Origin: Corella eumyota
Taxonomy: Eukaryota; Chordata; Ascidiacea; Phlebobranchia; Corellidae
NCBI GenBank assembly: GCA_963082875.1
Contig: OY720101.1
Location: 372,001 to 436,000 of the forward strand
Direction: 5' to 3'
DNA length: 64,000 nucleotides
Below are positions 45,201-57,100 of the stretch, in pieces; within the stretch, counting starts at the first letter, position 1; each line of letters opens with the position of its first letter. The notes beneath the pieces are model-generated. The model searched no databases and was not told the DNA's origin. It saw only the letters and a list, made by a program, of their open reading frames with translations. The position numbers and the translations under genes are program-made.

Positions 45201-48087
45201 ATCGTTAATATAAAATTGATTTAAGCATTTGTACTGCAAGTAATGTACAAATATTGTGTTTTCTTAAGTATTATTTTTTTAGCTCCCTCAGCTGCTGTAC
45301 GCGATATTACAATTCATTCGACAACTCACAATTCTGTTCATCTTATTTGGGCTATTGATTCTGAGGGAACTGCGAACCGTTTTTTTCAAATTGATTTTTT
45401 AATTGAATCGCCCCCGGCATCAAACAACTTTGTAATGGTTGGGTCCCAGCAGGTATCCATGACCGGTGCATTAATAACAAACCTTGTTCCGTTTTCAAAT
45501 TATACGTTCAAAATAATAGCGGGAAATTTGGTTGGCCTATCTGAAGAGTTTACAACAATTACTGCTACCACAGGTTAATTTTTTGATTAAAACCGAGGCT
45601 CAATATTGACTTTAAGACAAAAAAAATAATAGATGAGTTATTAGAAATTTATGCATTAAAATAAAGTATGTTTTTTATAATTGTTATAGTTTAGCGAAAA
45701 AGCTTGGCGCACCTAACATATCAAACACCACAAAAAGCTTGGCGCACCTAACATATAAAACACCACAAAAAGCATGGCGCACCTAACATATAAAACACCA
45801 CAAAAAGGTTGGCGCACCTAATATAAAAAACACCACAAAAAGGTTGGCGCACCTAATATATAAAACACCACAAAAAGGTTGGCGCACCTAATATATAAAA
45901 CACCACAAAAAGGTTGGTGCACCTAATATATAAAATCACTACAAAAAGCATGGCGCACCTAACATATAAAACACCACAAAAAGGTTGGCGCACCTAACAT
46001 ATAAAACACCACAAAAAGGTTGGCGCACCTAATATATAAAACACCACAAAAAGGTTGGCGCACCTAATATATAAAATCACTACAAAAAGCATGGCGCACC
46101 TAACATATAAAATCATAAAATCACTACATTTCACTAAAAATAAATCAATTTTTTTTTGTAGACCCCCTATCAGACGGTTTAAGATTAACAAGTGCTACTG
46201 AAACTACTATATCTTTAACGCGCTTTGCGATTACTACAGCACCAGCAAATAACTATTCAGTAAGCATGGGTTCAATTGAAATGTTTGCTTCTTCATTAAA
46301 CGACCCCGTAACTTTCATGAATCTTGATCCGGGAACAGAATATACCTTTACAATAATTACATCCTTTACAGAATTTGATGACACAGTTTCCCCAAGAATA
46401 ACATTTGGAACAGGTATATGGTTTGATACATTAACAATTTTAACCTTGCTACAATATTTAATATTTTGCTGGATGGTTGCTGAAATTGTAAAAACATTCG
46501 AAGTAGACAGAATATATTATCACGTCGTAAAATGAATATTTTTATTTTACAATAGCGTGTTTTAAAGTATTATAAATCGGTTTCACCCGAACACCTCTCT
46601 GTAAAACATCTTTCTAGTTTAAAAATAATTTATATATACTTATATTTATATATATATTTAAGCCTTTAAACTGATCTTTAATTTAATTTTACAAATTTTC
46701 AGCATCTTCCACTCCCACGTTTACAAGTACATCCCAAGATGACAACATAAGAATTGGTTTGTTAATAACCAGACCTTCAGGGACTATAACAAATGTGCAG
46801 TACATTGTAGCAATTTCTGGAGAGGCAGATGTTGAAACTGGATTTTTGTCAGTTTCACCTTTTACGTACATAACAAATCAACTAGCTATTAACACAGCGT
46901 ACAATATTAGTATAGCTACCGAAAATCAATACGGAACGGGCTCATTTTCAGATATTGTTCAATTCGGAACAGGTAAACATTTTATTTGTGTTTAATCAGT
47001 TGATTACACAGTTGTTAATTGAACTTAGTTTTATAACACTTTTGAGGCAAAACACAATAAATGTATGACTTCTAAAACTAGTTAAAATTTGTATTTTGTA
47101 GGCCCAGATCAAATCGTTACAAATGTTGTTAGCATCACCCAAAGTTCAATCTTAATAAGTTTTGATGAATATACAGAAGGAGATATTCTAATAAGCAATT
47201 ACGTTTTAACTTACTCGCCAATACAAGTAGGAGAAATGCCTATAATTATACCGTCAGCTGGACCACTTGAACACGAACTTACAAACTTAGAGACAAACCG
47301 GTTGTACACTTTGTCTGTTGCAGCTGTAAATGAAAATGGTAGAATAGGCGAAGACAATCTATATACTGTTATAACATGTAAGAAGTGCTAGTAGTTCGTC
47401 TGTTCAACAAAATCTTTATTTTATTAATTTATACATTTATTTCTTAGCTCCTCCAATTCCGCCTATGTTAATACAAGCTCTTGGACTTGATCCAACAACC
47501 ACAACTCTGCCTGTATGGTTTCCCATTGAGGACTTAGAAGGTGGAAGTGAAATAGTATCATACTCAATCAAGGTGGTTTAATATTTACATAAATATTTTA
47601 AAATCAAGGTGGTTTAATATTTACATAAATATATTTTTTTAACTGCTTAAAAAAATGTTAGTAAATGTTAAATTTTTTAATTAACAGGTAGTTGATGGAA
47701 GTGGAAATGAGAACGTTTTCCCATTCACACCAAGCGCGCGAAAGAAAAGAGCTTTAGTAGAACACGAAGCAAACGTGTTTGTTTTAGATGGGTTGTCGCC
47801 AAACACCGTCTACAATATTTCAATTGCTGCCAGCAATATGGATGGGATAGGGCCGTTCTCGAATCCTATAATACTTTGTACAGGTTGACATGATACGACT
47901 TTTTATTCCCTTGTAAAACTATTAAAAATGATCTTCGGTAATCGTTGTAACGAATAACTGGAGGTTGTAAACAACACTTAATAAATTTACAAATTTTGAA
48001 TCAATAAAAATTTGTTTAGCTCCCCTTCCTGGAGCTTCACCGATGAACAGTGACGACCAAACAGCAACGACAATTACTGTAAGTTGA
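39202..48087 (+). CDS. FN3-repeat protein, tandem paralogue A (predicted product ends before ZP)
   Basis: Signal-peptide exon 39202-39271 (MWILKLLFAIGFLETLASGF), then exons 39500-39724, 39905-40198, 40294-40566, 40706-40828, 40989-41144, 41260-41334, 41400-41606, 41707-41961, 42075-42347, 42618-42887, 43031-43306, 43427-43678, 43756-44043, 44209-44475, 44890-45162, 45283-45573, 46162-46413, 46703-46972, 47102-47377, 47448-47572, 47688-47883, 48020-48338. Most exons encode one FN3 domain (L.PNT.Y...V signatures) between phase-1 introns; three domains are split over two exons. In the last FN3 exon the core Trp codon reads TGA at 48085-48087 (TGG in gene B). The intact reading frame is therefore 1684 codons and would give a secreted FN3-only protein. 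The exon after 40566 is joined through a GC-AG intron. Could be a polymorphism, a truncated functional product or early decay. Confidence 0.85.
44545..44828 (-). mobile_element. tRNA-headed SINE in gene A intron
   Basis: Reverse orientation: tail TTTTTGTATATATCTTTATC at the left, head ACTACACAACGCTGCCGG at the right. Absent from the matching intron of gene B. Confidence 0.93.
45697..46127. repeat. 35-bp intronic minisatellite, about 12 copies
   Basis: Unit: A-run, GGTTGGCGCACCTAATATAT, then AAAACACCAC. Three subtypes differ at the start (GCTTGG, GCATGG, GGTTGG). A variant ending AAAATCACTAC occurs twice and each time is followed by a GCATGG unit, showing higher-order duplication of several units. 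Lies in gene A between exons ending 45573 and starting 46162; absent from gene B. No spacers, so not CRISPR-like. Confidence 0.95.
47565..47640 (+). repeat. Local duplication including a splice donor
   Basis: ATCAAGGTGGTTTAATATTT plus ACATAAATAT is present twice, about 35 bp apart, at the end of the exon ending 47572. The second copy re-creates the AAG|GTGGTT donor inside the intron. Gene B has a single copy. Confidence 0.85.
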
Positions 48088-50353
48088 ATAGCTCAAAATT
48101 CAGAAGGTGACGCAGCATTAACTGCATACAAGCTCTCATGGAGTTCAGCTTATGATGAAGAAAACTGTGTGGAGTTAGATGGTGATGTTCTAAGTTATAC
48201 AATTACTGATCTTATACCGGCTACTGCGTACAATATAACTTTGAAAATTGGAAATAGTCATGGTTTTTCTAACGCTTCTGAATCAATAGAAATTCAAACG
48301 AAATCTGGAATAATATGTTCAGCTACTCCAATGATTTTGTGAGTTAATAAAAAAGTGCTTTTTATTTATGCATTTAAAACTAAAAAGTAGTTCCTAACAG
48401 TTTTTTAAATTTTTAATATTTTAGAATTGACTCCAACGATTATGACTATTTGAACCCAAACAACCCAGATCAAGTTGTTATTTCCACAAATAAAGTTGAC
48501 ACCATGATGGTTTACAACAACATTCAACCTCAATGCAAACCTGCAGTCCTAGATCCAATGAGACTAAAGTTCAACTTTAATTTATCTGATTGTGAACCGC
48601 AAATAACTGTAATTTCTTATACAAAATCTATATGTACTTTTAATTGTTGTATACTTTGTTACTAAACCTTAAACATTGTTAAAGGTTGAGAATGGAATAT
48701 TCCAAACAAAGTACACTGTAAGAAGAGCTGACGTTGAAGACAAAAGTTCACCGGTTCAAAGATTTGAGGAAACTGCCTGTATTGAATTTGTTTGCCAATT
48801 TAACGAATCAGTTGATGTCTTAACAGGGGCTATTAAGCCATTTATTAAGTATGTAAAAGAGTTTAAAAATAACATACAAAAACCTTACAATTATTGCTAA
48901 AATATTTTGTTAACTTGTTGTTAGAAAATTGGAACTTGCAAGTGAGAAAGCAACAGGAGAGTTCGAAGTTTCAATCCACTTTTATGAGAATAGCAGTTAC
49001 GTTACTGAAATAACCGAAGATCCAGTTGTTGTTCAAGTTCCTGATTATGTTTACACACAAGTCAAACTTGAGGCTGAAAGTAGTGACCTTGTTCTTCAGG
49101 TATTTAACAAGCAGACATTCAAACTGCTTCGTAAAAATAAAGCATTTAACAATAGTGGTAACTACCGTATTTAAAAAGTAAACAAATACAATTTAAATTC
49201 AAAAGCAACTTTTTATAGACTTTGGAATGTGTTGCAACACCAGAAGCAGTTGGGGATAGTTCTACTAGTTACAAACTTGTAACCAATGGGTAAAGACTTC
49301 ATAATTTTAATTTGTTTATTTTTAACTATCGCAATACAAATTAAGGAACATTAATCATACAATTATTAAAATAAAACTATATCGTAAAGCGAAAAAAGGT
49401 TTCAACTTTGGGGATGAAGCTGGTGACATCATAGTCACAAAAAATTTTGAGCCATTTACGTCTGAGTTTCAGTTTCGATCTTTTGTCTGGACAAACTTGA
49501 CTGAGGAAGATATTTACTTGCACTGCACTGTTCGAATTTGTGATGTGGTATCTGGAGAAGCCTGCAGCACAGCATTAGTAATTAGTTGTATTAAAAAGTT
49601 TAATTAAATAGTTATTAATTAATTTGAATATATAAGGGGTTCGTGGTGCTTATAATTATTCGTGAAATAAAACAAAAAATAACACCACTTTTATTCTAGT
49701 AGTTTCACCCGTATAAAGTAATTTTTTATTATTAACATCACTCGTGTTTTTAAGTTGTATAGTCCACATTTAAAGGATTTTGAAATTTACTTTAAGAAAA
49801 GAAAGCGTCGAGATATCCCACAACAAAGCATTCACTTGATTTCATTTGGACCAATCAAATCACAGAACATTAACAACTGCAAAAATGTAAGAATTGTCTG
49901 AACTTGTAAAAAAAATGACGTAAATAAGTAGAATTTATTAAATATCTTGACATTTGAAGTGCTAGTAAGATTAACAGTTTAAAACACTTCATAAAACAAA
50001 CTTTATTTTATAGATGAACGGAGGTTGTAGCGATTTATGTGAAGATTTCAGCGGTTATTCTGTTTGTGGATGTTTTGGAGGAAGACTTTTAGAAAGTGAT
50101 CAGAAGACTTGCAAAGATTTTACTGGTCAGTTAAAAAATTTTTTGTTGTCGAAAGGCTATTAAATTTTCCAACTTTAAATTATTAAGTTTGCTTCTTTTT
50201 AATTATCTAATTATATTTATTTTTATTTTTTCAGGTATTAATTCTTACTACAAAGCCACAAGCAACACTTTTTTGGTTGTAATTGGTCTTGCGTTGGTTA
50301 TAATACTGACCATTGCAATACTTCAAGTTACGAAAAACAAAAAGAAGTATTAA
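48088..50353 (+). pseudogene. ZP-EGF-TM portion of paralogue A, behind a stop and with a frameshift
   Basis: Exons equivalent to gene B remain with splice sites: rest of 48020-48338, 48425-48608, 48685-48848, 48925-49099, 49219-49289, 49390-49597, 49802-49886, 50014-50125, 50235-50353. They encode a ZP-N part (LSDCEP...ETACIEFVC), ZP-C (LHCTVRICDVV...), a KRRDIP cleavage-type site, an EGF-like domain (NGGCSDLC...VCGCFGG) and a TM helix (FLVVIGLALVIILTIAI). Beyond the TGA at 48085, exon 49390-49597 is 208 nt against 207 in gene B, its start being GAAAAAAGGTTTCAACTTTG, which shifts the frame by +1. Two independent lesions, both downstream of the FN3 array, suggest this part is no longer translated. 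Confidence 0.8.
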
Positions 50354-51158
50354 AAAGAAAAATATAGACTTTAATTTACGAACGATTTTATGCATGCTAA
50401 AATCTTTATATGGTATACACAGTCAATATATTTTCGTGTTAAATAAATTAACAAAATGTTACGTTTTGTTTTTTTTTTTGATAAAAGCCATTGAATAAAA
50501 TCATTATTTTTTTCCACAAAACATTAATGACTATTTTGTTAGTATATTACATTAAGGCTCAAAGGACTAAGAATTACTTTAAAAACAACTGCGCTCAATG
50601 ATCGGAAGTAACATACGACAAACAAATCAGAATTAATTTACATTTACAGCCTCGCGTAGGCTTTAATAACAAATATCCTTCTCTACTAGTGATCAATTAG
50701 CAAGCTTCAACCTAAAGCAATTTAGTTTTTATGACTTAGTTAATTAAGTATAAAAATTTTAAAATTGTTAACATTTTTTGCACCAAAACAAATATATTGA
50801 TAAAGTGTATTTTATTAAAAAAATTACTTTTTCGAAAATAAATAATTTAACAAATATTCTAAAACAAAATATATATATGTCCTTTGAAAAAAGTTAATAA
50901 AGTGTATTTTAGAAATGTCCTTAATATAGATATCGTTATGTTATATTAACGCGCAGTATATCTTATACGGTATCAATAGAATACATTTATTTAAAACGCA
51001 CGGTATACCAAACGGAAATGCCTAAGCAGTATTGTGCATTTAATCGTAAGCAGCTCTTATAAATCAACCGACAATTCGGAGGAAATCGGAGATATCGTTA
51101 TTATTTCAACCGAGGTTTATTCATTTTACGTTGCTAAGATAGGTGAACGGACGTTAAG
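50354..51158. other. Intergenic region between the FN3-ZP paralogues
   Basis: Contains the 3' UTR of gene A (AATAAA-type signals near 50443 and 50495) and the promoter of gene B, with CGGAGGAAATCGGAGATATC near 51079. The rest is AT-rich with nothing else seen. Confidence 0.55.
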
Positions 51159-54100
51159 ATGATGTGGATTCTTAGACTTTTGTTTGGGTTTGGATGTTTT
51201 GGAAATTTGGCTTATGGGTTTACAATGTCACGTATGTATTATTTTTATTTTCACCTAATTAAAACGCCGGGCATTCGGGCGAATAGCTTAGCGTTATTGT
51301 GCCACTTAATCAAGAAGAAATTGTATTTTGATATTACAATAAAAAATGGAAACCAAACAGTTAGTTTGTTAACCTTCAATTAACGAACATAACTTTTGCA
51401 GCAAAATTTAACTTTTAGATTACTTTTAAAAACCTTATCAGACGTAATAACTCTGTTACATTGTAATTACGTTAATTTAAACTTATTAGTACTTGTAGTT
51501 GTAATTGTTTGTTTAGCTGTACCCAGTGAAATTGAGACCGACAGCGTTAAACTATCATGGTCACCGCCAACAGATCTTACCCGACTTGATATTGAAGGAC
51601 TCGACCCGATTTTAATTGATTTTGGAGACGACTCTATATTTGTTACCATGCTAGAACCTAATACTCGATATACTGGTACTATTACGTTTTTTAATCCGGA
51701 TGGAAGTGTTTATTCAACAGATATTGCTCAGTTTGAAACAGGTAACCTTAAAATTTACATCAGTTATGGTGTTATTTATACATGGGTTTGTAAAATATTG
51801 TTTGTATTATCTGCTACTGAGTGTTGACATTTAAATATTGCATCAAATTTAATGCCATTTATGCATAGATATTATAATTTTTTAGCGCCGTTACAAATGG
51901 ATCCAGTCGTTATTGAAGAAACAACTGTTGACAGTGTGGTAGTTAGCTACAACTCGTTACATGAAGGCAATGCTAGTATAAGTTCTTATTCCCTTTGTAT
52001 AAGAGAAGTCAATTCAGATGGTAGCGTAGGAGAGCAGAACTTTCGTTCATTTCCATCACCAGACACAACTCTTTTATATGAAATGCTTGATCCAAATCAT
52101 GAATACTTGATCTCTATTAGAGCTAATAATATTTTAAACGGAAAAAGTGAATTATCAGAAGCAGTTTCCTTTATTACAAGTGAGTTATATTATTATAATG
52201 TAAATTATATTTTTTTACAAACTAAATTATGCTTTTTTTAAAATTAACATTATTAAATTTTTTTTATCCAAGAACCTCTACCGGTAACAATTTCTGGTTC
52301 TCTTATGAATTCCAATCAGATAAATATCACCTGGACCAATCCTCTACCTGGCAGCGTAAGTCCAACTCACTTTGTTATAACATTATTCTCAACCAGTGCT
52401 GGTGTTGATAAAGATATCACAGTTGGGTTAGATGTACTTTCTCATACTTTTGATAATCTTAATTTGGACACAAACTATACAGTTCGTGTTACAACAGTTT
52501 ATGAAGGAGGCTGTGAAGCAATTGCGGAAACGAATGTTTTAACAGGCAAGTATCCGGCCTTATTAAGTCGTTTGTAAACCTACCATGTTGTATAGCATTT
52601 TCACCAGTTCTTCTGTTTGTAGCGGCAAATCAGGTAACCGGTTTTCACGTGGTTAAAACATCGCAGACGTCAGTTACGTTAGGATGGGAAAGACCGGTCG
52701 AAATAGATGGAACTATAACCGGTTATGCGATAAGGATCATTCAAAGTAAAATAATATATGCTATCCTATAAACGTTATCAAAGAATAACTTTTTAACAAA
52801 ATGTTATTGTCATTTAGTATAACTTGATATACCCAGATTAAATAAACGTGTGGATAATTTTTTTTTGTATATATCCTTATCCTCGATGTGGGAAAGTCAA
52901 AAGTTGCCCAATAATTATGCTGCTGATTAAGCGCTGGCTCGGCAGAAGTTTATACCGTTTATAGCGCCATACTCAAGGGCGCTACAGCATGAGATCAGTG
53001 GGAATTGAACCCACGACCTCATTTGTGGTGTAGCAAGTGTTCTTACCACTTCACCACGCTGCCAGTTTTAAAATTTCAAACAAATTTGTATTTTTTAAGA
53101 GGTTTATTTATATTTGATAATAGATGGTAATACTTTTGCAACCCAAAACTTCCCCGGAGAACTAACAGAGGCAGTTGTTTTAAATTTGGACTCAAACACA
53201 GAATATAGCTTTGAAATCACAGCCAACAACGGGTGTGGGGATAGCGACCCTTTATTAGTTACAGCTATTACTGGTATTTGATTTTTATTTATTTCATAAA
53301 ATTCTAAAACCACCAATCTTAAATTTTGCTAATAAAAGAAAATTTTTTGACTATTTCCTTTTACTAAACATTTGTGAATGATTAGACACCTAATATTTAT
53401 TTTAATAATGTGTTTATTTTTCTATTTATATGATAAATTTTGTGTGATTAAGTTACCTAAACACCTTTAAGTAAAGGAAAACCTTTTGTTCTGTTTAGTT
53501 CCTTTACCTGCTTTAATTTTGAGTGTCGATTCAACATCAACTGAAGCAACTGTAACTTGGTCCGTAGATCTAGGTTAGTACCTTGTTTGTAATAAGTAAA
53601 CACCCTAGAAACATAATCTTAAAGCCATTGAAAACATATTTATGATTTTTAGCTGGAGAAGCGTTGGAAATATCATTCATTAATGTCTCATATAGTGACG
53701 ATTCTGTATTTTCTAATGTAATAAATAGCGTAAATCTACCTGGCACAGCAAGAATGCATGTGCAGGCAGGCCTAGATCCAAATTCTATTTATTACGTAAA
53801 TATAATGCTTACATATTCTAATGGTTCCACACTTGAGACAACAGATTCTTTATTAACATGTGAGTTTAAAATTATTGAGATGTATGTTTTTAAATAATTC
53901 TAATTTTATGATTTTAGAAAATTCTATATCTTAAACTTAAATTTATTAAATTTCAGCATACCTTTTATACTGTTTGTAATGAAATATAATAACTATCGTT
54001 ATACTATTAATTTGTGTAAACAATTATATTTAAATTTTATTGTAGCACCTGGAGTTATAAATTCGCCAATCCATGTGAACTCTACTGTTGATTCAATTAC

Positions 54101-57100
54101 TGTACAATTTCCACCTGTTATGGGAAATAACGAAGACTACACAGTATTTGTTGATTATGATGTAGGTGTTGACACGGTGGATGCACCAACATCAATATTT
54201 GTTGCCACTGGCTTAGATCCAAACTCCTGTATCAGCTTTTCACTACAAGTTGAAAATGACGTTGGAAATGGAGATTTTTCTTTTTCAAATCGATTTTGCA
54301 CAAGTAAATTATTTCTGTGTCTATTTATTTAAAAAAACTAATTTTTCATTTGTATAGACAACATTTTCGTGTAAAACTAGATTATTTAATCTGGTTAGTT
54401 CGTAGTTAAATTGTTAAGTCTATCATAAATTGACCAACCAAAATACTTCTTATTAAGAGTTAAAAATTGATTTTTAAATATTTTAAAATTAAGGTGGTTC
54501 CCCTGCACAAGATGTAACAGCTGTAACACTTTCCACATCTGAAGTGTTTTTCAATTGGACCATAGTAACTAACGGCCTAACTGTAATGACAAGCACGATA
54601 ATGTATCGAGTAAATGGCGACGTTATGTTTTTATCAATGAGCACATCAGAAGATTTTCTTACTCTAGATTCATTGTTAACAAATACTTTGTATGAATTTT
54701 TTCATGTAACAACATATGATGAAGGAGATACGGCATCTACGGATTTTCAGTATTTTGCAACAAGTATAAACATGAATTTTTTTTGTATATATTTTTATCC
54801 TTGATATGGAAAGGTCGAATTTGCGACTTAAACATAGAGTAACATCAGTTACTCCGACCCAATCTCGAGTTGCCTTTAAAAGTTTGGAATATTATATAAA
54901 TTTTAATTGCCCAATGAGTAATCTTCTGATTTAGTGCTGGCTCAGCAAGAGTTCATACCGATTATAGCGCTTTACTTAAGGGCGCTACAGCATGAGAGCA
55001 GTGGTGATTGAACCCACGACCTCATGGTGATGTAGCATGTTGTTCTTACCACTACACCACGCTGCCGGTTACTATGTTCTATGTAAACTAAATTTTAAAA
55101 TGACAAAATAAAATATCTTGGCTAATGGTGTAAGCAGTTTTAATAGTTCATGTGTTACAATGTAACTAAGATCTAATAAAATAAATTCTAATTTTCAGAG
55201 CCTGGAATTATAGCTTCTGCAAATGCAAGTATTGTTGATGACATGGTCGAAGTTACATGGCCCGAATACACCGAAGGAAATGTAGATGTTTTCTATGAAA
55301 CTTCCAATGCCGGTTTTAGGATGTCTGGCTCTAATAACCGAGCTAACATTGATTTTTTAAGATTAACGGTAAATGGGGAAAATGAAATATTCATCCAAAT
55401 CATACAAGAATTTACGATGGACGTTGTTGGACAATCGGGCGAAGAATTTTCACTTAATTTTACAGTTCGTAAGTAGAAACTTTTTAAAGAAAAAATTTAA
55501 ACAGTTTTAACCTTTTTTACAACTTTATCACCATAACCTAATTACCTACCATTACTTAATCACCTAATTTATATATGTAAAGTCTTGTTAAAAAATTTAA
55601 CTAAAAATATTTCTCTATATTTACAGCCCCAACAGGTATTCAGTTTTTTAATTGGTTCCCAGATGACTATGATCCTATTTTATCTTCTACTAACGGAGTA
55701 GATATAACATGGGTCATATCAGATGCAGTGGGAGGAAATCTTGTCGCACTATCAGAATTTGAAATTATTGTTAATGGATCAATAATGGGTTTAATGCCAA
55801 CAGAAGACTCTTTGACACTACAAAACTTAGAGTACAACTCCGTTTATGAAGTTACTTTCAATACAATTTATGTGGATCGAGAAATTAATATCACACGTTT
55901 ATTTTTAACATGTAAGACTAAGTACAAGAACTATAAACTAAGTCTTCATTTAATTAAAAAAAATATACTTCGCAGTTTAGCTTGTCTTTAAACTAATGCA
56001 TTATACCAAGGTAGTAATTGGCAATTTATAATAAGTAAAAATTATGTTAGAATATAACAAAAGTGTCAATTTTTTATAAAAATCGTGTTTTAAATAGTGC
56101 GTTTACAATATCTTTTAGGCTTTCTTAAATTTTTTATTAAAACCATGCTTTGTTTAAAGCCTTTGAAGAAGCTTCAAACATTAATGGAACATTTTCTGGA
56201 GATAACCTATTACTAACTTGGAATGGTCCTGAAATGCATTCAAGTTTTGTTTATTTTACTACGATTACAATTGTTGGAGAAGAGGTCCAAGAAGGTGTGT
56301 CGTCTCCATTTACATTTCCATTACAAGAAGTAGTTGCTAACACTTTGTATACTGTAACGATAGAAATTGCAACAGAAGACTATACATCTACAGCCATGGA
56401 ATCCTTTGTATCAGGTTTTTTGGCAATTAAAATATAATGCTGAGTTAATTAAAATTTAATTATATTTTTTTTTATAATCAGTATAATTTTAGGAGCGCCT
56501 TCCCCACCAACATTATCAATGGAAGAGTTAACTGAGGCTTCTATAGAATTAGGCGCAAACCAGCAACTCGGGGGAGAGTTTCTTCCACTCGTTTCATTTG
56601 AAGTATTTGTAACCCCGGATGGTATGGAAACTTTACAAGTTCAATCGTTTCCTTCCACCCCTTTTACAATATTAGGATTAGATCCCAATTCTGGCTATAC
56701 AATCACCGTTAAATCAGTTTTTGAAAATGCTCAGTATCTTAGAATAACAGGAAACAGTACAATCCCAAGTGGGACAGGTAAAGTGTTTTTTTTTAATTTT
56801 TCTATTTATGGTACTTGACTGCTAACATTTCATTTTAAAACATCCATTAAATCAGTTGTATCATTGATGTGTTTAAAGTTAGTTAATTTATACCGTGCCT
56901 AAAATATTGTTATTAATAAATATAAAAAGTAAAATTAAGTTTATGTAAACATATACCCCCAATTTAAAATTTGATTGTTTTAACTTTTAAACATTTTAAT
57001 TTTCTGTTATAAAATTTAGTTCCGAGCGCTATTGCTAGTAACTTTGTTAATGTTGCTATTGGGAGCAACAACGGACAAATTACTTGGGAAGTCGATCCAG

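Noticed and set aside
45697-46127. CRISPR-like array
   Set aside because: Units are contiguous, without unique spacers, in an intron of a eukaryotic gene.
45994-46191. Minus-strand open frame with repeated GAPTFLW-like phrases
   Set aside because: Translation of the 35-bp intronic minisatellite; no start context, splice sites or homologue.
48082-48094. Micro-intron GTAAGTTGAATAG removing the stop in gene A
   Set aside because: Thirteen bases is far too short for a spliceosomal intron, and gene B has plain coding sequence there.
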